NCBI RefSeq assembly: GCF_003002065.1
Contig: NZ_PVZG01000013.1
Span: 186,001 to 250,000 of the forward strand
Reading direction: 5' to 3'
Length of the DNA stretch: 64,000 nt
Source of the DNA: Pseudosporangium ferrugineum
Lineage (GTDB): Bacteria; Actinomycetota; Actinomycetes; Mycobacteriales; Micromonosporaceae
Shown here piece after piece: positions 15,522 to 23,778 of the stretch. The first letter of the stretch is position 1. Every line of letters begins with the position of its first letter. A program made the position numbers and the translations under genes. The notes beneath the pieces were generated by a model, which made no database searches, was not told the origin of the DNA, and saw nothing but the letters and a program-made list of their open reading frames with translations.

Positions 15522-17177
15522 TCAGTCGGCCGGGTGGGTGGACGGGGTCCAGCGCAGCGCCGCCGGCGCGTGCGGGGGTACCGCCGGGGTCAGCGGTTCC
15601 ACCGGCTCGATCCGCTCGTAGGCGGCGCCGAGCGGAGGGCGTGGGTCGGGGTCGCCGTTGCGGGGCCAGAACGACATCGCTCGCTCGGCCAGGGCGGTGA
15701 TGGTCAGCGACGGGTTGACTCCCAGGTTCGCCGGGATCACCGAGCCGTCGGCGATGTGCAGGCCCGGATAGTGGTGCACCCGCTGGTACGCGTCCACCAC
15801 CCCGGTCTCCGGGGAGGCGCCGATCGTGGCGCCGCCGAGGATGTGGGCGGTCATCGGGATGTCGAACACGTCGCCGATCGCGCCGCCCGGGTGGCCGCCG
15901 ATCGCCGCCGCCATCCGGCGTACCGCCTCGTGGCCGACGGGGATCCAGGTCGGGTTCGCCGGTCCGTGCCCGGGGCCCGTGGTGAGCCGGCCGCGGCGGG
16001 TCCGGCGTACGGTCAGGGAATTGTCCAGGGTCTGCATGACGAGCGCGATGATCGTCCGGTCGCTCCAGTGCCGCTTGGACAGCGACCGGAGCAGCGCCGC
16101 CGGGTGCCGCAGCGCCTGCCCGGCGAAGCGCACCGGGCGCGGGACCCGGCCGCCGCCGTCCACGAGCAGGGTGGTGAGCAGGCCCATCGCGTTGCTGCCG
16201 GGCCCGTAGCGGACCGGCTCGATGTGGGTGTCGGCGTCCGGGTGGAACGAGGACGTGATCGCGACACCCCGGGAGAAGGGCTCCGACGGTACGCGCGGAG
16301 CCTGCGCGCCGAGCAACGCCTCCGAGTTGGTGCGTGTCAGCGACCCCAGCCGCGGCGACAACGCGGGCAGCATGCCGGTGTCCCGCATCGCGTGCAGCAG
16401 CCGTTGCGTGCCCAGCGCCCCCGCCGAGAGCACCACCTGTTTCGCGGTGAAGACGCGGCGGCGGGTCTCCACGCGCCAGCCGCCGTGCACCGGCCGGAGC
16501 GCGGTGACCTCGGTGTCGGGGTGCACGACGGCGCCGAGCTTCTCGGCCAGGTACAGGTAGTTGAGGTCGAGGCGGTTCTTCGCGCCCAGCCGGCACCCGA
16601 TCATGCAGTCGCCGCACTCGACGCATCCGGTGCGCGGGGGCCCGGCGCCGCCGAAGTACGGGTCCGGCACCGTCCGGCCCGGCTCGCCGAAGAACACCCC
16701 GACCGGCGTACGGCGGAACGTGCCGCCCACCCCCATCTCCTCGGCGACCGCCGCGACGACCCGGTCCGACGGCGTCATCGTGGGCTGCACGGTCACGCCG
16801 AGCATCCGGGACGCCTGGTCGTAGTGGGGTTCGAGCTCCCGCGCCCAGTCGGTGATGCCGGACCAGCGCTCGTCGGCGAAGAACGGGGCCGGCGGCTGGT
16901 AGAGGGTGTTCGCGTACACCAGGGAACCGCCGCCGACGCCCGCGGCCGAGAGCACGACGATGTCCTTGAGCAGGGTGATCCGCTGGATGCCGCGCAGCCC
17001 GAGGGCCGGCGCCCAGAGGAACGCGCGCAGGTCCCAGGAGGTCTTCGGCAGCGTCTCGGGGGTGAACCGCCGGCCGGCCTCGAGCACCCCGACGCGGTAG
17101 CCCTTCTCGGCGAGCCGCAGTGCCGTGACGCTGCCGCCGAAGCCGCTGCCCACGACGACGATGTCGTAGTCAGTCAT
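15522..17177 (-). CDS. GMC-family FAD oxidoreductase, ChoD/cholesterol-oxidase-like
   Basis: A 551-residue flavoenzyme. The N-terminal YDIVVVGSGFGGSVTALRLAE is the ADP-binding loop, followed by LEAGRRF. VGGGSLVYAN is a GMC substrate-side motif, and GASPETGVVDAYQRVHHYPGLHIADGSVIPANLGVNP is the conserved C-terminal His/Asn region. A CVECGDCMIGCRLGAKN segment (C-x2-C-x2-C-x3-C) near residues 185-200 is typical of the ChoD subgroup. It may oxidise a sterol or another bulky alcohol; the activity of this subgroup is uncertain. It is probably monocistronic, divergent from the ankyrin gene by 63 bp. Confidence 0.88.
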   Translation of the reverse strand: MTDYDIVVVGSGFGGSVTALRLAEKGYRVGVLEAGRRFTPETLPKTSWDLRAFLWAPALGLRGIQRITLLKDIVVLSAAGVGGGSLVYANTLYQPPAPFFADERWSGITDWARELEPHYDQASRMLGVTVQPTMTPSDRVVAAVAEEMGVGGTFRRTPVGVFFGEPGRTVPDPYFGGAGPPRTGCVECGDCMIGCRLGAKNRLDLNYLYLAEKLGAVVHPDTEVTALRPVHGGWRVETRRRVFTAKQVVLSAGALGTQRLLHAMRDTGMLPALSPRLGSLTRTNSEALLGAQAPRVPSEPFSRGVAITSSFHPDADTHIEPVRYGPGSNAMGLLTTLLVDGGGRVPRPVRFAGQALRHPAALLRSLSKRHWSDRTIIALVMQTLDNSLTVRRTRRGRLTTGPGHGPANPTWIPVGHEAVRRMAAAIGGHPGGAIGDVFDIPMTAHILGGATIGASPETGVVDAYQRVHHYPGLHIADGSVIPANLGVNPSLTITALAERAMSFWPRNGDPDPRPPLGAAYERIEPVEPLTPAVPPHAPAALRWTPSTHPAD

Positions 17178-17240
17178 GCGTCCCACTCCACCACGCCGGC
17201 CGCCGTCGCACCAGGGGCGGCGGAATGGGAGGCTGGGCGG

Positions 17241-17651
17241 GTGAACCGGCGGCGGCGCAAGAAGCTTCAGCGGCGGCTCGTCGAGGCGGCCGGCCGGGAC
17301 GCCCCGGCCGAGCTGGCCCGGTTGCTCCGGGCCGGCGCCGATCCCGGGCTGCCCGACGCCGGCGGCACCACCGCGCTGTACCGGGCCGCGGTGCAGGACG
17401 CCGCCGTCAACGTCCGGCTGCTGCTCGCCGCCGGCGCCGACCCCGGGCGGGAGAGCGGCACCGGCGAGGAGGGGCTGCCGCTCTGTGCCGCGGCGTGCTG
17501 GGGCCACGACGAGAGCGTGCGCGCGCTGCTCGCCGGCGGGGCCGATCCGGCGCTGCGCGAGGACCGCGGCGCCGGGCGTACGGCGGCGGAGTGGGCCGTG
17601 GCCGGCGGTCACCACGGCACCGCGGCCCTGCTGGGCGTCAGGCGTCCCTGA
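17241..17651 (+). CDS. Small ankyrin-repeat protein
   Basis: A 136-residue protein with a basic start (VNRRRRKKLQRRL) and about three to four ankyrin repeats. The GADPGLPDAGGTTALYRA, VRLLLAAGADPG, and VRALLAGGADPALREDRGAGRTAAEWA segments show the G-ADP and TALxxA consensus. It is probably a cytosolic protein-protein interaction module with no catalytic motif. A GGGAGG upstream supports the GTG. It is divergent from the ChoD-like gene; a functional link is possible but unproven. Confidence 0.8.
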   Translation: MNRRRRKKLQRRLVEAAGRDAPAELARLLRAGADPGLPDAGGTTALYRAAVQDAAVNVRLLLAAGADPGRESGTGEEGLPLCAAACWGHDESVRALLAGGADPALREDRGAGRTAAEWAVAGGHHGTAALLGVRRP

Positions 17652-17716
17652 GGAGCTCCACCGCCTGCCCGCGCGCGACGGCCTTTCCGCAGCATGAGCG
17701 CGGCCGGAGGGCCCCG

Positions 17717-17736
17717 CCACCCCCGTTCGGGGGTGG
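17717..17736. promoter_or_regulatory. 20-bp palindrome upstream of the GAF-LuxR gene
   Basis: CCACCCCCG-TT-CGGGGGTGG is a perfect inverted repeat ending 32 bp before the regulator start. Its first 18 bases recur, with one change, at 30885-30902 upstream of the acyl-CoA ligase gene. It is a candidate operator for the LuxR-type product, bound as a dimer. Confidence 0.6.
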
Positions 17737-17768
17737 ACCGTGACCCGGCCGCGGGACATGCTGGTCAC

Positions 17769-18596
17769 GTGCGCGAAACAGCCGACCTGACCGCCGCGCT
17801 CGGCCGGATCCGGCGGATCACCGGGCTCCCGGTCGCGTTCGGCGGTGCCGTCTCCGCCGGCGGCCGGACCATGCGGCTGACCGACTTCGCGGGCACGACC
17901 ACCCTGGCGCTGAACGGCCTGGTGGTCAGCGCGGGTCACGGGCTGGGCGGCCGGGTCGTGTCGACCTGCCGCCCGGTGCGGGTCGAGGACTACGCCGCCG
18001 ACCCGAGGATCAGCCACGAGTACGACAAGCCCGTCACCGCCGAGGGCCTGCGCGCGATCGCCGCGGTGCCGGTCGCCGTGGGCACCTCCGTGCTGGCCGT
18101 GCTCTACGGCGGCACGCGCGAACCCCTGGCGGTGGGCGCGCGGGCGCTCGACGCGATGGGCCAGGTGGCGGCCCGGATCGCGACGGAGCTGACCGTACGC
18201 CGGGAAGTGCAGCGCCGCCTCGACGAGCTGGAGACGGCCGCCGCCCTGACCCGGCGCTCGCCGGGGTGGGAGGACGTCCGCCGCGCGCACGCCGAACTGC
18301 GGACGCTGACGCAGGAGGTCGGCGATCCGGCGCTGCGCTCGCGGCTGGAACGGGTGTGCGCGCTGCTCGTCCGGCCCGAGGGCGCCGACCGGACCGCCGT
18401 GGCCCCGCTGTCGCCCCGCGAGCTGGACGTCCTGGCGCTGGTGGCGATGGGTTGCAGCAACGCCGAGGCGGCCCGGCGGCTGGGCCTGCTGCCCGAGACG
18501 GTGAAGAGCTATCTGCGCAACGCCATGCGCAAACTCGGCACCCACGGCCGCGTCGAAACCGTCACGACCGCCCGGAGACTTGGCCTGCTGCCCTAA
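17769..18596 (+). CDS. GAF-domain LuxR-family transcriptional regulator
   Basis: A 275-residue cytosolic regulator. Residues about 1-145 form a GAF-like sensor (LGRIRRITGLPVAFGGAV ... LRAIAAVPVAVGTSVLAVLYGG). A helical linker follows. The C-terminal 65 residues form a LuxR/GerE HTH (PLSPRELDVLALVAMGCSNAEAA, then LPETVKSYLRNAMRKLG). I chose the GTG at 17769 over the ATG at 17694 because the intervening DNA contains the palindrome and the extra residues look non-domain. Regulators of this layout often control CoA ligase or catabolic genes in actinomycetes. The shared palindrome suggests the acyl-CoA ligase at 29103-30791 as a target. Confidence 0.85.
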   Translation: MRETADLTAALGRIRRITGLPVAFGGAVSAGGRTMRLTDFAGTTTLALNGLVVSAGHGLGGRVVSTCRPVRVEDYAADPRISHEYDKPVTAEGLRAIAAVPVAVGTSVLAVLYGGTREPLAVGARALDAMGQVAARIATELTVRREVQRRLDELETAAALTRRSPGWEDVRRAHAELRTLTQEVGDPALRSRLERVCALLVRPEGADRTAVAPLSPRELDVLALVAMGCSNAEAARRLGLLPETVKSYLRNAMRKLGTHGRVETVTTARRLGLLP

Positions 18597-18606
18597 GGTC
18601 GCAACG

Positions 18607-19617
18607 GTGAAGAGACCGACGATCGCCGATATAGCGCGGGAGGCCGGGGTGTCCAAGGGCGCGGTCTCGTACGCGCTCAACGACCGCCCCGGCGTGTCGG
18701 AGGCAACCCGGGCGCGGATCCTGGCGATCGCCGAGCGGCTCGGCTTCCGGGCGAGTGCCGCGGCGCGCGCCCTGGCCGGCGCGCCCGCGTACGTGGTCGG
18801 GCTGGCCCTGCGCCGCCCCGCCGGCACGCTGGGCGTCGAGCCGTTCTTCATGGAGCTGATCAGCGGGCTGGAGGCCGAGCTCGCCACCCGCTCGTACGCG
18901 TTGCTGCTGCAGATGGTCCCGGAGAACGACGCCGACGCCGAGTTCGAGGTCTACCGGCAGTGGTGGGTCGAGGGCCGGGTCGACGGGGTGCTGCTCTGCG
19001 ACCTGCACGCCGACGACCCGCGGGTGCCGGCGATCGAGCGGATCGGGGTGCCGGCGGTGGCGATCGGCCCGCCGTCGGCCGGGGGAGGGCTGGCCACCCT
19101 GTGGTCCGACGACGCGGTGGCGGCGGCGACCGCGGTGGAGTACCTGACCGGGCTGGGGCATCGGCGCCTCGCCCGGGTCGCGGGCCTGCCCGGCCTGGCG
19201 CGCACCGCCGCACGCACCCGGGCGTTCGCGGAGCTCGGGCTGACCGAGGAGATGACGGTCTTCACCGACTATTCCGGCGAGGCCGGCGCGCGGGCCACCC
19301 GCGGGCTGCTCGACGGCGACGCACGGCCGACGGCGATCGTCTACGACAACGACATCATGGCGATCGCCGGGCTGTCCGTCGCGCGGGAGCGGGGCCTCGA
19401 CGTGCCCGCCGAGCTGTCGATCGTGGGGTGGGACGACTCGCCGATGTGCGGGCTCGTGCATCCGCCGCTGACCGCGCTGGCCCGCGACATCTACACGTAC
19501 GGCGCGCACGCGGCCCGGCTGCTGCTCGCGGTGATCGCGGGGGAGCGGGTCGGGGCCCGGCTCGACGAGCCCGCCCGGCTGCTCGTCCGCGGCAGCACCG
19601 CCCCGCCCTCACGCTGA
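18607..19617 (+). CDS. LacI-family transcriptional regulator (copy A)
   Basis: A 336-residue LacI/GalR repressor. The N-terminal HTH is TIADIAREAGVSKGAVSYALNDRPGVSEATRARI, and the hinge helix contains ARALAG. The periplasmic-binding-protein-like sensor domain ends with ELSIVGWDDSPMCGLVHPPLTAL. A TAAGGT hexamer (18594-18599) overlaps the stop of the LuxR gene and ends seven bases before this GTG, so the mRNA may be leaderless with its own promoter. The 3' end overlaps copy B (19609-20622) by 9 bp tail to tail. The effector is probably a sugar; it is not identified. Confidence 0.9.
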   Translation: MKRPTIADIAREAGVSKGAVSYALNDRPGVSEATRARILAIAERLGFRASAAARALAGAPAYVVGLALRRPAGTLGVEPFFMELISGLEAELATRSYALLLQMVPENDADAEFEVYRQWWVEGRVDGVLLCDLHADDPRVPAIERIGVPAVAIGPPSAGGGLATLWSDDAVAAATAVEYLTGLGHRRLARVAGLPGLARTAARTRAFAELGLTEEMTVFTDYSGEAGARATRGLLDGDARPTAIVYDNDIMAIAGLSVARERGLDVPAELSIVGWDDSPMCGLVHPPLTALARDIYTYGAHAARLLLAVIAGERVGARLDEPARLLVRGSTAPPSR

Positions 19618-20622
19618 GGGGTGCGGGCCCGTGCTGCCGCGGATCTCCAGCCGCCCGCCGCGGGCCTGCACCGGCGGGCCCGGTTCACCCTCGATGGCGG
19701 CCAGCAGCTGCGCGGCGGCCAGCGCCCCGTAGCCCGCGATGTCGCGGTGCACCGCGGTCAGCGGCGGGCCGACCACCTGGCACAGCGGCGAATCCTCACA
19801 AGCCACTATGGACAGTTCGGTGGGCACGCGGAGGCCGAGGTCGCCCGCCACGCCGAGGCCCGCGATGGCCATGACATCGTTGTCGTAGACGATGGCCGTC
19901 GGCCGCTCCGCCATCCCGAGCAGCTCCCTGGTGTGGCGCGCGCCGGAGTCGCCGGTGTAGTCGCCGCGGACGATCGTGATGCGTACGCCCCGATCGGCGG
20001 CGGCGTCCCGCAGCGCCGCGTCGCGGATGGCCGTGTGCAGCAGGCCCTCCGGTCCGCTGACCCGGGCGATGTGCCGGTGTCCCAGCCCGGCGAGGTGGCC
20101 GGCGAGCTCTTGCGACCACCCCCGGTCGTCGCACCACGCGCCGGGCAGCCGGTCGTCGTACGCGCTGCCGATCAGCGCGGCCGGCAGCCCCAGCAGGCCG
20201 ACCGCGGCGATCCGCGGATCGTCCAGCCGGGGGTCGCAGATCAGCACCCCGTCGACCCGGCGCTCGGCGCTCCACCGCCGGTGCACCCACGCCTCCTCGG
20301 GCAGGCCGTCCACCATCTGCAGGGCCAGCGCGTAGCCGGGCCCCGCCAGCTCGGCCTGGATGCCGGCGATGAGCTGCCGCTGAAAGACCTCCACGGTGAG
20401 CGCCGCGGAGGACCGCAGCAGCACCAGCCCGACGGTTCTCGCCGCGGCGCCGTGCAGGGCCAGGGCCGGGCCGTTCGCCCGGTAGCCGAGCTCGCGGGCG
20501 ATGCCGAGGATGCGCTCCCGCAGCTCCGCGGAGACGCCGGGACGGCCGTTCAACGCGTAGGAGACGGCGATCCGGGACACGCCCGCGCGCCGGGCGATGT
20601 CGGTCATCGTCGCTGCGCGCAC
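19609..20622 (-). CDS. LacI-family transcriptional regulator (copy B)
   Basis: A 337-residue LacI/GalR repressor. The HTH is TDIARRAGVSRIAVSYALNGRPGVSAEL, with a PBP-like sensor to the C-terminus. It is clearly paralogous to the convergent copy A, sharing PTAIVYDNDVMAIAGLGVA and ELSIVACEDSPLCQVVGPPLTAV. A TACGGT hexamer lies six bases before the GTG, so it may be leaderless. It is divergent from a zinc dehydrogenase gene only 51 bp away, which is the most likely regulatory target. The effector may be a polyol or sugar handled by that enzyme (inference). Confidence 0.9.
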   Translation of the reverse strand: MRAATMTDIARRAGVSRIAVSYALNGRPGVSAELRERILGIARELGYRANGPALALHGAAARTVGLVLLRSSAALTVEVFQRQLIAGIQAELAGPGYALALQMVDGLPEEAWVHRRWSAERRVDGVLICDPRLDDPRIAAVGLLGLPAALIGSAYDDRLPGAWCDDRGWSQELAGHLAGLGHRHIARVSGPEGLLHTAIRDAALRDAAADRGVRITIVRGDYTGDSGARHTRELLGMAERPTAIVYDNDVMAIAGLGVAGDLGLRVPTELSIVACEDSPLCQVVGPPLTAVHRDIAGYGALAAAQLLAAIEGEPGPPVQARGGRLEIRGSTGPHPSA

Positions 20623-20673
20623 GCCCCTACCGTAATGCGTCGCGCACACCGGGCCGCCGCCATTTATTCTCCG

Positions 20674-21708
20674 ATGATGATGCGCAAGGTGGTCGTCACC
20701 CCCGACGGCGTTCAGGTGGTGCCGGCCGCCGAGCCGGTGCCCGGGCCGGGGGAGGCGCTCGTCCGTACGGCCGTCTCCGGGGTCTGCGGCTCCGACACCC
20801 ACGCCCTGCGGGGACGCCACCCGAACGTCACCCCGCCGTACGCGCCGGGCCACGAGGTCGTCGGCGTGGTGCTGGCGGCCGGCGCGGACGTGACCGGCGT
20901 GTCGCCCGGCACCCGGGTCACCGTGGAGCCGGACCTGCCGTGCTGGGACTGCAAGCAGTGCCGGGCGGGACGGCAGAACCTCTGCGAGAACCTCGGCTTC
21001 TTCGGCTGCGGCTCGGAACAGGGCGGGATGGCGGATCTCTTCACCATCGACGCCCGCCGCCTGCACGCCGTGCCGGACGACCTGGACGACGCGACGGCCG
21101 CACTCATCGAGCCGCTGGCGACGCCGGTGCACGCCACCCGGCTGGCCGGCCCGCTCGACGGCCGGGCCGTGGCGATCCTCGGCGCCGGCACGATCGGCCT
21201 GCTCACCCTGCGGGTGGCCCGGGCCCGCGGCGCGCGGCGCATCGTGATGACGGCCCGGTCGGCGCGGAGCCGCGAGCGAGCCACGAAGTACGGCGCGGAC
21301 GCGGTCGTCGACGCCACGGCGCCCGACGCGGCCGATCGGGTGCGCGCGGCGCTCGGCGAGAGCGCCGACGTGGTCTTCGACTGCGTCGCCGAGGAGGAGA
21401 CCCTGCACCAGGCGCTCGCCGCCGCGAACAAGGGCGGCACGGTCGTGGTCGTGGGTGTGCCGCCGGGCGACGTACGCCTGCCGCTCGCGCTGCTCCAGGA
21501 CAGCCAGCTGCGCCTCCAGGGCAGCGCCACGTACCTGCCGGAGGACTACGCCGAGGCGATCACCCTGCTGCGCGCCGGCGTGGTGACGTCGGGCGAGTTC
21601 GTGACGGCCGTCCGCCCGCTCGACCAGGCCGCCGCGGCGTTCGCGGACGCGGAGAGCGGCCGGCACATCAAGGTGCTCGTCGCGCCGGACCCGGCCGCCC
21701 TGCGCTGA
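20674..21708 (+). CDS. Zinc-dependent medium-chain alcohol/polyol dehydrogenase
   Basis: A 344-residue MDR-family enzyme. Catalytic zinc ligands are Cys in SGVCGSDTH, His in PPYAPGHEVVG and Glu. The structural zinc set is CWDCKQCRAGRQNLC (four Cys). The Rossmann loop is VAILGAGTIGLLTLRVARA. The family includes sorbitol, threonine and other polyol or sugar-alcohol dehydrogenases. Three consecutive ATGs begin at 20674. A TATTCT hexamer (20665-20670) suggests transcription starts at the second or third ATG. It is divergent from LacI copy B by 51 bp and presumably controlled by it. Confidence 0.9.
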   Translation: MMMRKVVVTPDGVQVVPAAEPVPGPGEALVRTAVSGVCGSDTHALRGRHPNVTPPYAPGHEVVGVVLAAGADVTGVSPGTRVTVEPDLPCWDCKQCRAGRQNLCENLGFFGCGSEQGGMADLFTIDARRLHAVPDDLDDATAALIEPLATPVHATRLAGPLDGRAVAILGAGTIGLLTLRVARARGARRIVMTARSARSRERATKYGADAVVDATAPDAADRVRAALGESADVVFDCVAEEETLHQALAAANKGGTVVVVGVPPGDVRLPLALLQDSQLRLQGSATYLPEDYAEAITLLRAGVVTSGEFVTAVRPLDQAAAAFADAESGRHIKVLVAPDPAALR

Positions 21709-21712
21709 GCGG

Positions 21713-21790
21713 TCAGCGCAGCAGCACGGCGATCAGGTCGGAGCCCAGCGCCGCCGGGGCCGGCAGGTCGAGCTGGTGGCTCTGATCTCG
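21713..21790 (-). pseudogene. Possible C-terminal gene remnant
   Basis: The minus strand here reads in frame as GRDQSHQLDLPAPAALGSDLIAVLLR followed by a stop, abutting the end of the dehydrogenase gene. It resembles the tail of a protein, with no recognisable start or body upstream before the BadF-type kinase gene. It may be the scar of a deleted sugar-metabolism gene. The evidence is composition and frame only. Confidence 0.2.
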
Positions 21791-21853
21791 ACCGGCCCCG
21801 GCTCTCGGCTGACCCCGGCTCGGCTACCCCGGCCTGGCCGGGCCCAGGGAAAG

Positions 21854-22765
21854 TCAGGGCAGCATGCGGCGGTGCAGGTCGGCGGCCGTGCCCGCGTCCA
21901 GGTCGAGGGCGCGGCGCAGGGCCAGCCAGGCGGCGCCGGCGGCCGGATCGTGGGCGGTGGCGACCGGTCCGGGCAGTGCGGTCAGGACGGCCTCGCGCAC
22001 CGGGGTGGGCTCGGTGAGCAGGCCGCCGGCCAGCACCACCGGCCCGTCCGGGGCGCCGAGCTCGCCGAGCGTGGCGACCAGGCGGGCGCCCGCCTCCGCG
22101 GTCAGGCGGGCCGCCAGCGGATCGTCGGAGGCGCAGACCAGCGGGGCGAGCGCGGCGAACGCGGCGGGATGCTGCCGGCCGGCCCAGTGCACCAGCTCGT
22201 CGCACGAGCGTACGCCGGCGTGGGCGGCGACGGCCGCGGCGAGTCCGTCCGGTGTGGACGTCCAGGAGCGGGCCACCCGGCGGACCGCCTCGAGCCCGAG
22301 CCAGAGCCCGGAACCCTCGTCGCCGAGCAGCCAGCCCAGCCCGTCGGCCGTGCGCCCGACCCGCCAGTTCTCGACCCGTGCGGCGACGGCGCCGGTCCCG
22401 GCGATGAGCACCGCGCCGCGGGGTGCCGGTACGCCCGCCGCGAAGGCCGTGACGGCGTCGCCGGTCAGCTCGACCGGGCAGGTCAGGCCCAGCCCCGCCC
22501 ACTCGGCGTCGAAGGCCGCGACGATCGCCGGATCGCTCAGCACGGACGCCCCCGCGACCCCGCCCGCCCCCGCGATCACCGATCCCGGGTCGTGGCCGCC
22601 GAGGGCCGCGCGTACGGCCGTACCGATGGATCGGGCCGCCGCGGCACCGGCGGAAGCGGGATTTCCCGGCCCGGCCGATCCGCGGCCGACGATCTTGCCG
22701 TCGGGGGTGGCCACGACGGCCCGGGACGCCGTTCCCCCGGCGTCCACGCCCACTACCAGCACCAT
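21854..22765 (-). CDS. BadF/BadG/BcrA-type ATPase, probable N-acetylglucosamine kinase
   Basis: A 303-residue ASKHA-fold kinase. The phosphate-1 loop is VVGVDAGGTASRAVVATPDG, phosphate-2 is VLIAGTGAVAARV, LGWLLGDEGSGLWLG is the characteristic BadF-family segment, and the adenosine loop lies in VVLAGGLL. Single-domain BadF proteins of this length next to sugar transporters are usually N-acetylglucosamine or similar amino-sugar kinases. It is divergent from the RpiR-SIS-NgcEFG operon, which fits phosphorylation of the incoming sugar in the cytosol. Sugar specificity is inferred from neighbours. Confidence 0.85.
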   Translation of the reverse strand: MVLVVGVDAGGTASRAVVATPDGKIVGRGSAGPGNPASAGAAAARSIGTAVRAALGGHDPGSVIAGAGGVAGASVLSDPAIVAAFDAEWAGLGLTCPVELTGDAVTAFAAGVPAPRGAVLIAGTGAVAARVENWRVGRTADGLGWLLGDEGSGLWLGLEAVRRVARSWTSTPDGLAAAVAAHAGVRSCDELVHWAGRQHPAAFAALAPLVCASDDPLAARLTAEAGARLVATLGELGAPDGPVVLAGGLLTEPTPVREAVLTALPGPVATAHDPAAGAAWLALRRALDLDAGTAADLHRRMLP

Positions 22766-22793
22766 GGCGCTGATCGAAACATAGAAAGTTGTT

Positions 22794-22821
22794 ATTGACC
22801 AGACGACGAAGTGGTCGTAAT
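22794..22821. promoter_or_regulatory. Inverted repeat between the kinase and RpiR genes
   Basis: ATTGACCA (22794-22801) faces TGGTCGTAAT (22812-22821), an imperfect 8-bp inverted repeat with one inserted base. It lies in an AT-rich divergent promoter of under 100 bp. It is a plausible operator for the RpiR-type regulator. The TGGTC half-sites recall DasR-type elements, but in the opposite arrangement. Confidence 0.45.
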
Positions 22822-22857
22822 TTTCATCGGCATAACCCAACGATGAAAAGGACGTTC

Positions 22858-23778
22858 GTGGTGACCGGTGAGAGCGGAGGGCTGCTGGGGCGGCTGCGCA
22901 TCGAGGGGCCGACCCTGCCCGAGGCGCTGGCGAAGATCGCCGAGACGATCCTCGCCGACCCGGAGACGGCCGCGCACGCCAGCATCGTCGACCTCGCCGA
23001 GCGATCCGGGACCTCCACCGCGACGGTCACCCGCTTCTCCCGGGCGCTCGGCTTCAAGGGGTACGCGAACCTGCGCGTCGCCGTCGCCACCGAGACCGGC
23101 CGCGCCGAGCAGGCCCGCTGGGAGACCGACATCAGCGGCGACATCAACCCCGGCGACCAGACCGAGAAGGTCCTCGACATCATCACCGCCGCCGACACCC
23201 GGGCCATCCAGGCCACCGCGTCCGCGCTGGACACCGACGCGATCGAGCGGGTCGCCGCGGCCATCGCCGGCGCCGGCCGGGTGGAGATCTTCGGCCTGGG
23301 CAGCAGCGGTACGGCGGGCAGCGAGATGGCCTTCCGGCTGGAGCGGATCCGGGTGCCGGTGCGCTACCGGGCGGACACCCACACCGCCCTGACCAACGCG
23401 GCCCTGCTCGGCCCCGACGACGTCGCCATCGCCCTGTCCCACTCGGGGCGCACCCGGGAGGCGATCGAGATGCTCGCCGAGGCCGCCGACCACGGCGCCC
23501 TGACCGTGGCGGTCACCTCGTTCGGCCGCTCCCCGCTCGCCGAGGTCGCCGACGTCGTCTTCACCACCTCGGTGCACGAGACCACGTTCCGGCTGGCCGC
23601 CCTCTCCGCCCTGCACTCCCAGCTGCTGATCCTCGATCTGATCTACGTGGCCGTCGCGCAGCGCACGTACGAGCGGACCAACGAGGCGTTCGAGCTCACC
23701 GTACGGGCGGTCGACGCGCACCGCGTGCCGGACACCGCCGCCAACCGCAAGCGAGCACGGAGGGACAAGCCGCTGTGA
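22858..23778 (+). CDS. MurR/RpiR-family transcriptional regulator
   Basis: A 306-residue regulator. The N-terminal RpiR HTH is ASIVDLAERSGTSTATVTRFSRALGFKGYANLR. The C-terminal SIS phosphosugar-binding domain contains RVEIFGLGSSGTAGSEMAFRLERI and IALSHSGRTREAIEM. It should sense a phosphorylated amino sugar. I preferred the GTG at 22858 because AAAAGGA lies six bases upstream; an ATG at 22843 is also in frame. Its stop overlaps the SIS gene start (GTGA). It is the likely controller of the divergent kinase and of the NgcEFG operon. Confidence 0.9.
   Translation: MVTGESGGLLGRLRIEGPTLPEALAKIAETILADPETAAHASIVDLAERSGTSTATVTRFSRALGFKGYANLRVAVATETGRAEQARWETDISGDINPGDQTEKVLDIITAADTRAIQATASALDTDAIERVAAAIAGAGRVEIFGLGSSGTAGSEMAFRLERIRVPVRYRADTHTALTNAALLGPDDVAIALSHSGRTREAIEMLAEAADHGALTVAVTSFGRSPLAEVADVVFTTSVHETTFRLAALSALHSQLLILDLIYVAVAQRTYERTNEAFELTVRAVDAHRVPDTAANRKRARRDKPL

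Noticed and set aside
15254..15700. Gly/Arg-rich open frames after the GH12 gene
   Set aside because: Pure low-complexity products of a G-rich tract, without start signals or conserved pattern.
13677..17651. 1324-codon plus-strand open frame
   Set aside because: It crosses a GH12 gene out of frame, G-rich low-complexity DNA and the antisense of the GMC oxidoreductase. Only its last 136 codons (ankyrin protein from 17241) are credible.
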